From Exiguobacterium alkaliphilum 12/1 (GTDB lineage Bacteria > Bacillota > Bacilli > Exiguobacteriales > Exiguobacteriaceae): a stretch of DNA of 64,000 bases. Positions 42,938-51,270 of the stretch are shown piece after piece. The notes beneath the pieces are model-generated. The model made no database searches, was not told the DNA's origin, and saw nothing but the letters and a program-made list of their open reading frames with translations. The stretch spans positions 38,748 through 102,747 of the forward strand of contig NZ_JJMW01000008.1 of the NCBI RefSeq assembly GCF_000714435.1, in the 5' to 3' direction. The number at the start of each line of letters is the position of its first letter. Positions within the stretch are counted from its first letter, which is position 1. A program made the translations under genes and the position numbers.

Positions 42938-43278
42938 AACGTGATCAACTTGCATGGATGTGGCTCGTCCTCGCCGGTCTGCTCGAGATCGTGTGGGCGA
43001 CGACGATGAAACTATCGAACGGGTTCACTGTGCTCGGCCCGACCTTGGTTACAATCGTCTTGTTAATCGTCAGCTTCGGTTTATTGGCGTTGTCGTTCCG
43101 CGTCTTGCCGGCCGGGACGGGCTATGCCGTCTTTACCGGGATCGGCGCTGTCGGGACGGTCATCGTCGGGAATATTTTGTTTGACGAGGTGCTCACCGGC
43201 ATGAAGCTCGTCTTTATCGGCACACTGTTAATCGGTGTGATCGGGTTGAAACAAGTGACAGGAGGAGAGACAGCATGA
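42928..43278 (+). CDS. SMR family efflux pump subunit
   Basis: 116 residues, four membrane helices. The essential glutamate of helix 1 is in LAGLLEIVWATTMKLS, and GYAVFTGIGAVGTVIVGNILFDE is the family signature. ATG 42928 has AAAGGA six bases upstream; ATG 42934 is an alternative. SMR proteins export quaternary ammonium compounds or guanidinium by proton exchange. Paired genes like this (YkkCD, EbrAB, YvdRS) make heterodimers. The TetR gene overlaps it, and no guanidine riboswitch is present. Confidence 0.92.
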   Translation: MDMKRDQLAWMWLVLAGLLEIVWATTMKLSNGFTVLGPTLVTIVLLIVSFGLLALSFRVLPAGTGYAVFTGIGAVGTVIVGNILFDEVLTGMKLVFIGTLLIGVIGLKQVTGGETA

Positions 43279-43589
43279 GTTGGGCATTTTTAATTGGGGC
43301 GGGACTGGCCGAGATGATTGCCGTCTTTTTCATGGGGAAGTCAAAAGGCTATCAAATTTTGAAATGGTCAATCTTGTCGATCGTGACGTTCGCGCTCAGT
43401 TTTTATTTGTTATCCCGCTCGCTCGAGACGTTGCCGCTTGGACTTGCCTACTCGATTTGGGTCGGGATTGGGGCGGCCGGAGGCGTCATTCTCGGCATGC
43501 TTTACTTGAATGAATCGACCGACCGCTGGCGTATCTTCTTTTTGACGCTCATCATCGGGAGTGTCGTCGGATTGAAAGTCATCGCTTAA
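43275..43589 (+). CDS. SMR family efflux pump partner subunit
   Basis: 104 residues, four membrane helices. The helix 1 glutamate is in GAGLAEMIAVFFMGKSKG and the signature GLAYSIWVGIGAAGGVILGMLYLNES is intact. It overlaps the upstream SMR gene by ATGA. It should form the heterodimeric pump with it, in opposite membrane topology. Confidence 0.92.
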   Translation: MSWAFLIGAGLAEMIAVFFMGKSKGYQILKWSILSIVTFALSFYLLSRSLETLPLGLAYSIWVGIGAAGGVILGMLYLNESTDRWRIFFLTLIIGSVVGLKVIA

Positions 43590-43656
43590 CTAGGATTCAA
43601 CCTGCCTCATAACGGGAATTAATGAGTAAAGACTGTGAATGAAAGGGGCGGGAACG

Positions 43657-44214
43657 ATGAAGCATGTCGAGTTACACTCTGAGCGCTTACGGCTTGAACC
43701 ATATACGATTGCCGATTTTTATTTCGTCAAATCGCTGCTACAAGACCCGCGGGTGATGCGGTTCATCAGCCCGGATGGAAAACCGTTCACGGATGAGCAG
43801 ACGATTGAATGGTTCGAGCGACAGCTTTCGCGCTATAAGACAGGACGACAGACCGGGTTACTCAAATTGATGACGTTCGAGAGCGACGAACCGATTGGCC
43901 ATGCCGGGACGTTGTTACACGAGCTTGACGGCAAAATCGAACTTGAGGTCGGCTATTGGCTCGCACCGAAGCATTGGCATATGGGTTACGGTCGCGAGGC
44001 GGCGGCTCGGCTCATGCAATATGCGTTCGAGGAAGGGGAGAAAGACATTATCTCGCTCATCCATCCGGACAATGTGCCATCACAACGTGTAGCGAAAGCG
44101 AACGGACTTCATTGGGATCGAGATACGGAATACGAGGGAATGCTCGTATCGGTATATGCTGGTGATTTAGAACGACTTTGCCGTCACATTCAACGTCAGG
44201 AAATGTCGCGTTAA
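43657..44214 (+). CDS. GNAT acetyltransferase, RimJ/RimL-like
   Basis: 185 residues from ATG 43657 (AAAGGGGCGGG before it). The pattern LHSERLRLEPY, MRFISPDGKPFTDEQT, ELEVGYWLAPKHWHMGYGREAAARLM and NVPSQRVAKANGL is that of RimJ/RimL-type N-acetyltransferases acting on protein N-termini or small amines. Actual substrate unknown. It is followed by an AT-rich stretch and the tRNA-Val promoter. Confidence 0.85.
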   Translation: MKHVELHSERLRLEPYTIADFYFVKSLLQDPRVMRFISPDGKPFTDEQTIEWFERQLSRYKTGRQTGLLKLMTFESDEPIGHAGTLLHELDGKIELEVGYWLAPKHWHMGYGREAAARLMQYAFEEGEKDIISLIHPDNVPSQRVAKANGLHWDRDTEYEGMLVSVYAGDLERLCRHIQRQEMSR

Positions 44215-44243
44215 AAAAATTAAAAAAAACTTTTAAAAAACGG

Positions 44244-44272
44244 TTGCCAAGGCATTAGTTTCTTGATATATT
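44244..44272 (+). promoter_or_regulatory. promoter of tRNA-Val
   Basis: TTGCCA at 44244-44249 and TATATT at 44267-44272 with 17-base spacing, 29 bases upstream of the tRNA. Confidence 0.8.
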
Positions 44273-44301
44273 AATAGTGTCCTTAAGAGAGGACACGACC
44301 T

Positions 44302-44374
44302 GATTCTGTAGCTCAGCTGGGAGAGCGCTACCTTGACAGGGTAGAGGTCGCTGGTTCGAGCCCAGTCAGAATCA
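44302..44374 (+). tRNA. tRNA-Val (anticodon GAC)
   Basis: 73 bases fold as a full cloverleaf: acceptor GATTCTG / CAGAATC, D arm GCTC / GAGC, anticodon stem CTACC / GGTAG with loop TTGACAG, T arm GCTGG-TTCGAGC-CCAGT. The anticodon GAC reads GUC and GUU valine codons. Discriminator A73 fits valine identity. CCA is not encoded. It is a single-gene unit with its own promoter and terminator. Confidence 0.94.
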
Positions 44375-44424
44375 CTTGGGTGCCAAACCCGATGCGAAAC
44401 CCACCGGAACATGGGTTTCCGCGA

Positions 44425-44456
44425 AGCCACTTCTTGCGAGAAGTGGCTCTTTTTTT
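44425..44456 (+). terminator. terminator of tRNA-Val
   Basis: AGCCACTTCT and AGAAGTGGCT form a perfect 10-bp stem around TGCG, followed by C and seven T residues. A weaker hairpin GAAACCC / GGGTTTC precedes it. Confidence 0.92.
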
Positions 44457-44469
44457 GTTCTTTTTTCAA

Positions 44470-44499
44470 TTGACATCCAATGGAACGGATTGGTATATT
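44470..44499 (+). promoter_or_regulatory. promoter of the DUF554 gene
   Basis: Perfect TTGACA at 44470-44475 and TATATT at 44494-44499 with 18-base spacing. Confidence 0.78.
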
Positions 44500-44532
44500 G
44501 CTTTCAATACATATAGAAACGGGGGATACGAG

Positions 44533-45237
44533 ATGGTGTTGTTAGGGACCATCGTCAACGCGGCGCTCATCGTCGTCGGGACGTTGCTCGGCCTTTTGTT
44601 CCATCGAATCCCCGAGCGGATGAAAGAGACGGTCACGGCGGCGATCGGGCTTGCGGTCGTCGTGCTCGGTGTGCAGATGGGTCTAAAAAGCGAGAATTTC
44701 TTGATTGTGATCGGTAGTCTTGTCGCCGGGGCGGCGCTAGGGGAATGGTGGAAACTCGACGAGAAATTGAATGAGGTCGGCTACCAATTGGAACGGCGCA
44801 TCGGTGGAAAGAGTAAGTCGAGCATTGCCGAAGGTTTCATTACAGCGACGCTCATTTTTGTCATTGGGGCGATGGCTGTCATCGGGGCGCTCGACAGCGG
44901 CTTACGTGGCGACCACGACGTGTTGTATACGAAAGGGTTGATTGACGGGTTTACCGCGCTCGTCCTCGCTTCCTCGCTCGGGATCGGGGTCATGTTTTCG
45001 GCCGTCCCGGTCTTGCTGTATCAAGGTGCGATCGCCTTGTTGGCGATTCAAATTATGAAAGTTGTGCCCGAATCGCTCATGGATAGCTTTATTCTTGAGA
45101 TGACGGCCACTGGAGGGGTCATGATTGTGGCCATCGGCTTGAACTTGGCGGGTATCACGCGCATCCGGGTCGCCAACCTCCTACCGGGTATATTGGTCGT
45201 GGCACTCATCGTTTCCATCTTACATATGCTCTCATAA
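44533..45237 (+). CDS. DUF554 family membrane protein (YdfK/YqgA type)
   Basis: 234 residues from ATG 44533, with GGGGGATACGAG upstream; longer in-frame starts run back into the tRNA terminator. Six or seven membrane helices. DUF554 segments: GTIVNAALIVVGTLLGLLF, AIGLAVVVLGVQMGLKS, GEWWKLDEKL and ALDSGLRGDHDVLYTKGLIDGFTALVLASSLGIGV. The family is thought to be a transporter but has no settled function. Confidence 0.9.
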   Translation: MVLLGTIVNAALIVVGTLLGLLFHRIPERMKETVTAAIGLAVVVLGVQMGLKSENFLIVIGSLVAGAALGEWWKLDEKLNEVGYQLERRIGGKSKSSIAEGFITATLIFVIGAMAVIGALDSGLRGDHDVLYTKGLIDGFTALVLASSLGIGVMFSAVPVLLYQGAIALLAIQIMKVVPESLMDSFILEMTATGGVMIVAIGLNLAGITRIRVANLLPGILVVALIVSILHMLS

Positions 45238-45238
45238 G

Positions 45239-45279
45239 AAAAGGTCCGAAACGGTGATACAACCGTTTCGGACCTTTTG
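45239..45279. terminator. bidirectional terminator
   Basis: A perfect stem of 17 bp (AAAAGGTCCGAAACGGT and its complement) around a 6-base loop, between convergent genes. Confidence 0.93.
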
Positions 45280-46062
45280 TCATGATTGGTGTTGTTCGAC
45301 GTCTTCTTTCGCGCTTTCGCGGAGCGCAGCGGACATGACGTCGGATAAGTCACGATCGCGCAAGACGCCGACACCGCGGTCGGTCGGGCCTCCTGGCGCG
45401 GCCACGTCCGAGATTAAGGCGTCAGTCGGACGCGTCTCGTGCAACAGGAGTTCGGCCGATCCTTTCATCGCTTGGGCGACGATTTGTCGGGCTGTCGCCT
45501 CGTCAAATCCGGCATCGGTCAAGACCGGTGTCATCGATCCGACGATTTCATAGAAGAACGCTGGGCTGCAGCCGGCGGCAGCCATGAAGGCGGACATCGT
45601 TTTCGCGTCCGTCACGGCGGTTCGGCCGACGCGTTCAAATAGTGCGGTCGCTGTCGCGCGAACAGACTCGTCTGTCTCTGGTCCGAACCAAAGGCCCGTC
45701 ATCCCGTCACGGAAGGCGACTGGGGTGTTCGGCATCGCACAGACAGCTGGAAGTCCTGAAGCGGCCTCGAGTTCTGCCGGCTCGATATGAGCCGCGACAG
45801 AGATGAGGAGCGGCTTCGTCCACGTCTTCGAACGTACATATGGGAGCACGCCATCTGGTTGCATCGCGAGTACGACGATATCGTATGCGTTCACGTCTTC
45901 TTCGTCCACGATTCGGACGCCGAGTTCGTTGTGCAGTTGGTCCAATCGATCCCGGTCACTTCGATTCGTCATCGTGATTGTCTCCGGCGAAAGACCGGCG
46001 TCAATCCAACCGCGGACGAGCGCCTCGCTCATCGAACCGGCTCCTACCATTAATAATTTCAT
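45280..46062 (-). CDS. proC: pyrroline-5-carboxylate reductase
   Basis: 260 residues with AGAAGAGGTG upstream. It reduces pyrroline-5-carboxylate to proline. Motifs are the nucleotide loop LMVGAGSMSEALVRGW, VVLAMQPDGVLPYV, CAMPNTPVAFRDGMTGL, and the signature AAAGCSPAFFYEIVGSMTPVLTDAGFDEATARQIVAQAMKGSAELL with ISDVAAPGGPTDRGVGVL. Somewhat shorter than the usual 270-280. It links to rocD at 25.5 kb through the shared semialdehyde. Confidence 0.93.
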   Translation of the reverse strand: MKLLMVGAGSMSEALVRGWIDAGLSPETITMTNRSDRDRLDQLHNELGVRIVDEEDVNAYDIVVLAMQPDGVLPYVRSKTWTKPLLISVAAHIEPAELEAASGLPAVCAMPNTPVAFRDGMTGLWFGPETDESVRATATALFERVGRTAVTDAKTMSAFMAAAGCSPAFFYEIVGSMTPVLTDAGFDEATARQIVAQAMKGSAELLLHETRPTDALISDVAAPGGPTDRGVGVLRDRDLSDVMSAALRESAKEDVEQHQS

Positions 46063-46268
46063 ATTTCGTCACCTCTTCTGTTAGATTCGGTCTTGTACAT
46101 GGTGCTTATCATAACAAATGTTCAGCCGAATATCCCCTTCTATGCTCGAATTGTAAAAGAAAGGAAATAATGTAACCGCTTCTTCACGTCCAACATCGGA
46201 CAGTGAAAGTGACAGAATTCATTCGACGAGCTATGATGGCATTAATCTATTCGAGCGAGGCGATTTTT

Positions 46269-46538
46269 ATGAAACGAATTCTTGTGCGTGGCATAAAAGG
46301 GTATCAGCGTGTCATCTCTCCATTGAAACCACCGACGTGCCGATTTTATCCGACATGCTCTCATTATGGGATTGAAGCGATTGAAAAGCACGGGGCGGTC
46401 AAGGGCGGCTATTTGACCGCGCGACGTTTGTTACGTTGCCAACCGTTCCATTCAGGCGGACTCGACTATGTGCCGGACGAGTTTGACTGGAGCGCGCCAT
46501 TACAACGAGAGAAGCCACCTTCACAGCGAGATGTCTAA
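46269..46538 (+). CDS. yidD: membrane protein insertion efficiency factor YidD
   Basis: 89 residues from ATG 46269 (GAGG eight bases upstream); upstream in-frame starts would give an unrelated tail. The family pattern is complete: [35 protein letters not shown] (in parts) and [21 protein letters not shown]. YidD is a small amphipathic membrane-associated protein aiding YidC-type insertion. A terminator covers its end. Confidence 0.93.
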   Translation: MKRILVRGIKGYQRVISPLKPPTCRFYPTCSHYGIEAIEKHGAVKGGYLTARRLLRCQPFHSGGLDYVPDEFDWSAPLQREKPPSQRDV

Positions 46539-46556
46539 TCGACGTCTCGCTGTTTT
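46525..46556 (+). terminator. terminator of yidD
   Basis: AGCGAGATGT pairs with ACGTCTCGCT (one G-T) around CTAATCG, then GTTTT. The stem includes the stop codon in its loop. Confidence 0.78.
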
Positions 46557-46668
46557 AGGTACAGATTCACGAACGGACTTTTGTTTTAGTACAATACTTT
46601 TGACAATGTTCCAAGTATTCTGAAAAAATAGAGAAGTACAATTACATAAGGGGAAAGGGGATTTCAGC

Positions 46669-48027
46669 ATGAGTCAATCGTTCAGTGAACTGATCGGTAC
46701 GATTTCAGACTTTGTGTGGGGACCACCGCTGTTGATTTTGCTTGTGGGGACAGGCGTTTATTTGACAGTACGGTTAGGTGGCCTTCAAATCACAAAACTG
46801 CCTTACGCATTAAAGCTCGCCTTCTCGAAAAACCAAGACAAGACGTCACGAGGGGACATTAGTCACTTCCAAGCACTCATGACTGCCCTCGCGGCGACCG
46901 TCGGTACGGGGAATATCGTCGGTGTCGCCACGGCTGTCGTGCTCGGGGGACCGGGCGCAATTGTCTGGATGTGGCTGTCCGGGTTCTTTGGGATGGCAAC
47001 AAAGTATGCCGAAGCCGTACTCGCCGTCAAATATCGAGTGACGGATGAGCGGGGACAGATGGCTGGTGGGCCGATGTATTATTTGGAGCGCGGTTTAAAG
47101 CAGCGCTGGCTCGCCGTGTTGTTCGCGGCGTTCGCCTCGCTTGCCGCGTTTGGGATTGGGAACGGGGTCCAGACGAACTCGGTTGCGCTCGCGCTCAAGT
47201 CGACGTTTGACGTTCCGCTCTATGTATCCGGTATTTTGGTGATGGTGTTCACGGGTGCCGTCATCCTTGGCGGCGTCAAATCGATTGGACGCGTCGTCAG
47301 TTATTTCGTTCCGATCATGATCATCTTCTATCTCGGTAGTGGGCTCATCATCATGGTCATGAACTACACGCTCATCCCGGATGCGATTGCGCTCATCTTC
47401 AGCAGCACGTTCAGCGCCGAAGCGATCGGTGGTGGGGCCATCGGTGCGGCGATCCGTTACGGTGTCGCCCGCGGCGTGTTCTCGAACGAAGCCGGTCTCG
47501 GTTCGGCTCCGATCGCGGCAGCCGCTGCGAAAACAGATATGCCGGGTAGACAAGCGCTCGTCTCGATGACGCAAGTCTTCCTCGACACGCTCATCGTCTG
47601 TTCAATCACGGGGATCACCCTCGTCATGGGCGGACAGATCGGTTCAGGGCTTGAAGGCGTCGATTTGACGGCGGCCACGTTTGAACAGTTCCTCGGGCCG
47701 TTCGGCCGTTACGTCGTCACGATTGGGCTCGTTATGTTTGCGTATTCGACCGTACTCGGGTGGTCGTATTATGGGGAACGCTCGATTCACTACTTGTTTG
47801 GACAAAAGTCGATTATTCCGTATCGCATCGCCTTCGTCCTCGTCGCAGGACTTGGCGCGATGACGACGAACTTGAACTTGGTATGGGCGCTCTCGGACGT
47901 GTTCAACGGCTTGATGGCCATTCCGAACTTGATTGGCCTCTTGTTCTTGTCAGGGGTCGTCATCGCTGAGACGAAGCGTTTCAACCAGCAACTCGCGCTC
48001 GAGAACCGTAATCGAAAGGCGTCATGA
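46669..48027 (+). CDS. alanine/glycine:cation symporter (AgcS family)
   Basis: 452 residues, about 11 membrane helices, with AAAGGGG upstream. Family signatures: GPPLLILLVGTGVYLTVRLGG, ISHFQALMTALAATVGTGNIVGVATAV, GPGAIVWMWLSGFFGMATKYAEAVLAVKYR, and GVARGVFSNEAGLGSAPIAAAAAKTD. It imports alanine or glycine with Na+ or H+. No glycine riboswitch is visible in the 112 bases upstream. Confidence 0.94.
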   Translation: MSQSFSELIGTISDFVWGPPLLILLVGTGVYLTVRLGGLQITKLPYALKLAFSKNQDKTSRGDISHFQALMTALAATVGTGNIVGVATAVVLGGPGAIVWMWLSGFFGMATKYAEAVLAVKYRVTDERGQMAGGPMYYLERGLKQRWLAVLFAAFASLAAFGIGNGVQTNSVALALKSTFDVPLYVSGILVMVFTGAVILGGVKSIGRVVSYFVPIMIIFYLGSGLIIMVMNYTLIPDAIALIFSSTFSAEAIGGGAIGAAIRYGVARGVFSNEAGLGSAPIAAAAAKTDMPGRQALVSMTQVFLDTLIVCSITGITLVMGGQIGSGLEGVDLTAATFEQFLGPFGRYVVTIGLVMFAYSTVLGWSYYGERSIHYLFGQKSIIPYRIAFVLVAGLGAMTTNLNLVWALSDVFNGLMAIPNLIGLLFLSGVVIAETKRFNQQLALENRNRKAS

Positions 48028-48031
48028 CGCC

Positions 48032-48070
48032 AAAACGCCACCTCGCTTATTCCGGAGGTGGCGTTCTTTT
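48032..48070. terminator. bidirectional terminator
   Basis: AACGCCACCTC pairs with GAGGTGGCGTT around a 10-base loop, with A-rich and T-rich flanks. It extends into the end of the convergent K+ channel gene. Confidence 0.85.
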
Positions 48071-48406
48071 CTTTTTCACTTCTTCGAGTCGGGCTTGTTG
48101 TAAATGGTTGAACACTTGGGTGACGAACCCGACCATGATGCCGGTACCCGTAATGACGTAACCAATCGTGAACGCTTTCCCGAGGTCTGTCGACGGGACG
48201 AAATCACCATAGCCAATCGTCGTCAGCGTGATGACGCTGAAGTAGAGCGAATCAAGCCATCGTAACTCTTCGTAGCGGGCGTAAAATAACGTGCCGGACA
48301 AAATGGTGAGGAAGGCGAGACTGAACAACACCTGGAATTCAGGCTCTTTCAGCCCGCGCCAAATTCCTCGGAACATGCGGCGAAACGTCAAGAAGAACGA
48401 AAGCAT
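48047..48406 (-). CDS. two-helix potassium channel protein
   Basis: 119 residues with AAAGGAG upstream. Two membrane helices flank a pore loop with the selectivity filter TTIGYGD (SVITLTTIGYGDFVP). There is no RCK or other regulatory domain, only a short basic and proline-rich tail (EEVKKKRTPPPE). This is the minimal KcsA/YugO-like ion channel 2 family, working as a tetramer. Confidence 0.9.
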   Translation of the reverse strand: MLSFFLTFRRMFRGIWRGLKEPEFQVLFSLAFLTILSGTLFYARYEELRWLDSLYFSVITLTTIGYGDFVPSTDLGKAFTIGYVITGTGIMVGFVTQVFNHLQQARLEEVKKKRTPPPE

Positions 48407-48489
48407 ATCCCCACTCCTTTCTGTGTTAGGTTTGTTCGTGACAGAGGAGGGAACATCCTCTATAGTCTAGCGAAGAAAGGATGAAGGAG

Positions 48490-49734
48490 ATGACGAAACC
48501 GATACCGAAAGAACAAGGTCTCGATCACAGCCTCGATTTTTTAAGGGAGGGATATCAGTTTGTCCCGAATCGACGGACGAGCTTTCAATCGAATATCTTT
48601 GAGACGCGGCTGTTAGGGGAACGTGCGATTTGTCTCGGCGGAGAGGAAGGAGCGGCTCTATTTTACGATGCCGACCGCTTCGTCCGGCAAGATGCGGCCC
48701 CGAAACGGCTCTTGAAGACGCTGTTCGGTGAGACCGGCGTACAGACGTTAGACGGTCCTGCCCATACGCATCGGAAACGGATGTTCATGTCGCTCATGTT
48801 TCCAGAAAATGTTGATCGCCTGACGCGACTCGTCGGGCGTGAATGGGAAAAGGAACTCGATCAAGCCGATGGGGAGACCGTCCTTTATGAGACGGCACAA
48901 CGCGTGCTCATGCGCGCCGTCTGCGAATGGGCCGGTGTACCATTCGCTGAGTCAGAGGTTGACAAGCGTACCGACGAGATGCGTCTCTTGTTCGAATCGG
49001 GCACAGCACTCGGACCGAAGCACATCCTTGGCCGTAAAGCACGAGCTTCGGCTGAGGCATGGATCAGCTCGATGGTCGAGGAGGTACGGACGAAGCGCTT
49101 GTTGCCGAACGAGAAGACAGCTTTGTATGAGTTCGCTTGGCATCGTGACGAATCCGGTGAACTGTTACCGGCAGACGTCGTGGCTGTCGAAGTGATCAAT
49201 ATTTTGCGACCGACCGTCGCAGTGTCGATCTATGTCCTCTTCACGGTGCTCGCCTTGCATCAATTTGATGAAGCGCGAACGAAACTGGCAAACGGGACAG
49301 TCGACGCGACGGCGTTCGTTCAGGAAGTTCGCCGCTTTTATCCGTTCTTCCCGGTGACGGCAGCCCGGGTCAAGCACGATTTCGAGTGGGAAGGGTACAG
49401 ATTCGAAGCAGGGACGCTCGTCTTACTCGACTTGTACGGGACGAATCACGATCCAGCGCATTGGGACGAACCGGGCCAATTCAATCCAGAACGGTTCGTC
49501 GATTGGACAGAGAGTCCGTTCACGTTCATCCCACAAGGTGGGAGAGACGTCGATTTCGGACATCGCTGTGCCGGAGAGCACGTCACCATCGCCATTATGA
49601 AAGAGACGGTTGACGTATTCTTGAACCGCTATCGCTATGACGTCCCGCCGCAAGACTTCAGTTACAGCCTTGTCGACTTGCCGAGCCTTCCGAAGAGCAG
49701 GCTCGTCTTGACCGACATCGAACGACGCGCATGA
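48490..49734 (+). CDS. cytochrome P450 of the CYP152 fatty-acid peroxygenase type
   Basis: 414 residues from ATG 48490, with AAAGG nine bases before it; ATG 48481 is also in frame. The heme loop FIPQGGRDVDFGHRCAGEHV contains the cysteine ligand, and ILRPTVAVSIY on the I helix has the Arg-Pro pair that binds fatty acid carboxylates in CYP152. EVRRFYPFFPV holds the ExxR pattern. These enzymes use H2O2 to hydroxylate or decarboxylate fatty acids and need no redox partner. Monocistronic. Confidence 0.9.
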   Translation: MTKPIPKEQGLDHSLDFLREGYQFVPNRRTSFQSNIFETRLLGERAICLGGEEGAALFYDADRFVRQDAAPKRLLKTLFGETGVQTLDGPAHTHRKRMFMSLMFPENVDRLTRLVGREWEKELDQADGETVLYETAQRVLMRAVCEWAGVPFAESEVDKRTDEMRLLFESGTALGPKHILGRKARASAEAWISSMVEEVRTKRLLPNEKTALYEFAWHRDESGELLPADVVAVEVINILRPTVAVSIYVLFTVLALHQFDEARTKLANGTVDATAFVQEVRRFYPFFPVTAARVKHDFEWEGYRFEAGTLVLLDLYGTNHDPAHWDEPGQFNPERFVDWTESPFTFIPQGGRDVDFGHRCAGEHVTIAIMKETVDVFLNRYRYDVPPQDFSYSLVDLPSLPKSRLVLTDIERRA

Positions 49735-49768
49735 AAATGAACCACCCGGGATGGGTGGTTCATTTTGT
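49734..49768. terminator. bidirectional terminator
   Basis: AAAATGAACCACCC and its complement form a perfect 14-bp stem around a 5-base loop, between convergent genes. Confidence 0.92.
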
Positions 49769-50509
49769 GTGAAGCGCCAAGCGATTTGTAATTGGTGCGA
49801 TGCGGCAATTGGTGTCGACCATGCGATTATCACGCTTCGGTTCATCCGCGCGTTCGATGCGCCATGGCCTGTCATGTCGTTCAGCGAGAGCGGAGGCGAT
49901 ATCATAGAGCGAGTGGCTCGTGTTCCCGTTCAATTGATACATGCCGGGACCTCGTTTCGTCAGGATGTCGAACAGCGCGTCGGCCGTATCTTGTAAAAAC
50001 GAGCAAGACGGATACCAGTGCGTACTGGCGACGATGACGCCTTTTTGTTCCATTTCCTTCTCGAAAAAATCCATCATGTTGTTCGAGCCGGGGCGGTCCC
50101 CGATTTGCCATCCGAGCCGAACGATTTGAGCACCAGGGTTGGCTCGGGCGATCGCTTGCTCGCACGCCCGTTTATACGATCCGTATTCATCTTCGGCGTC
50201 GGGCCGGGTGTCAGGTGTGATGGGTCCTGTCACGTTGTCCGAGAAGACGGAGACGGTGCTCGTGAACAAAAATGGGATATCGTATTCCCCGCACAGTCGG
50301 GCGAGATTCGCCGCTGATTCGACGGGTCCCATCCCGATGTGAAGAAAATAGTCAGGCTGGACCGATTCGATAAAGGCGCGCATATCTGATTCTTTTTCGA
50401 TGGAGACTTTTGAACGGTCCCACGCAATCGGTTCAATCCCGTGTCGTTCGAGTGTCGTGGCGACGACAGGTGCGACCGTCCCGTTCATTCCTGTGATGAT
50501 TGCTTTCAT
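49760..50509 (-). CDS. extended SDR / RmlD-like sugar nucleotide reductase family protein
   Basis: 249 residues with GGGAGG upstream. An N-terminal Rossmann loop (AIITGMNGTVAPVVA) and the catalytic pattern SYKRACE (YxxxK shifted as YKRAC) fit the dTDP-4-dehydrorhamnose reductase-like group (FLFTSTVSVFSD, GSYKRACEQAI, VRLGWQIGD). It is shorter than RmlD (about 280). No polysaccharide genes are near, so the substrate is unknown. Confidence 0.78.
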   Translation of the reverse strand: MKAIITGMNGTVAPVVATTLERHGIEPIAWDRSKVSIEKESDMRAFIESVQPDYFLHIGMGPVESAANLARLCGEYDIPFLFTSTVSVFSDNVTGPITPDTRPDAEDEYGSYKRACEQAIARANPGAQIVRLGWQIGDRPGSNNMMDFFEKEMEQKGVIVASTHWYPSCSFLQDTADALFDILTKRGPGMYQLNGNTSHSLYDIASALAERHDRPWRIERADEPKRDNRMVDTNCRIAPITNRLALHTK

Positions 50510-50607
50510 AGATCTTCCTCCCTTCTGTTTGTATCATCCCACAGTTCGCTCGTTGACAAACCCACTCTTTTTCACTGTATGATAAAGTGGTATGTGGAGG
50601 AGATAAT

Positions 50608-51162
50608 ATGAACATTCGACAAGCTAAACCGGCAGATGCGACGAACGTGGCCCCGCTCGTCTATGCGGCCATCCATGACATCGCCTATTCGTTGACCGGA
50701 ACGAAGCAGAAAGAACAAGTACTCGAGCGGCTCGCGATGTGGATTGGCCGACCCGCGAACCGTCTGAGCTATGAAAATATTTGGGTCGCGGAGAGTGAAG
50801 GGACCATCGCGGGCATTATCATCGCGTATGCAGGAATGGATGCACGGAAATTAGACGAACCGATTCGACAGTGGCTGATGGAAGCTGGCGAAACAGGGGA
50901 ACTCGACGTCGAGACAGAAGGCGACGTGTTTTACATCGACTCGGTCGCGGTCGATTCACAGTTCGGGGGACGTGGAATCGGGACAAAGCTGATCAACTCC
51001 GTCACTCAGCACGCCCGTTCAAAACACATCCCGGTCGTCACGTTGAACGTCGACCAGACCAATCCTGCGGCAGCGCGCCTTTATGAACGACTCGGTTTTT
51101 ATAAACAAAAAGAGATTGAGATTTCAGGCGGACGGTTCGATTATATGGTGCTCGATTTATGA
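50608..51162 (+). CDS. GNAT family N-acetyltransferase
   Basis: 184 residues from ATG 50608, with GTGGAGGAG upstream. It shows MNIRQAKPADATNVAPLVYAAIHDIAYSLTG at the start and the acetyl-CoA motif VAVDSQFGGRGIGTKLINSV with LNVDQTNPAAARLYERLGF. The group resembles YhfO/RimI-like acetyltransferases with an N-terminal extension. Substrate unknown. A short terminator follows directly. Confidence 0.85.
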   Translation: MNIRQAKPADATNVAPLVYAAIHDIAYSLTGTKQKEQVLERLAMWIGRPANRLSYENIWVAESEGTIAGIIIAYAGMDARKLDEPIRQWLMEAGETGELDVETEGDVFYIDSVAVDSQFGGRGIGTKLINSVTQHARSKHIPVVTLNVDQTNPAAARLYERLGFYKQKEIEISGGRFDYMVLDL

Positions 51163-51163
51163 A

Positions 51164-51185
51164 GACGGACGAAAGTCCGTTTTTT
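51164..51185 (+). terminator. terminator of the GNAT gene
   Basis: ACGGAC-GAAA-GTCCGT with a stable tetraloop and five or more T residues. Confidence 0.85.
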
Positions 51186-51270
51186 CAGTCTTGAAACCGA
51201 TGCATTTGTCGACGCCGTCCGCTATACTAAATGCTTGAAACGAACTTGCGGATAAAGGAGCCTATACTTT

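Noticed and set aside
46557..46668. Glycine riboswitch before the alanine/glycine symporter
   Set aside because: The 112-base leader is AT-rich and lacks the conserved glycine aptamer core.
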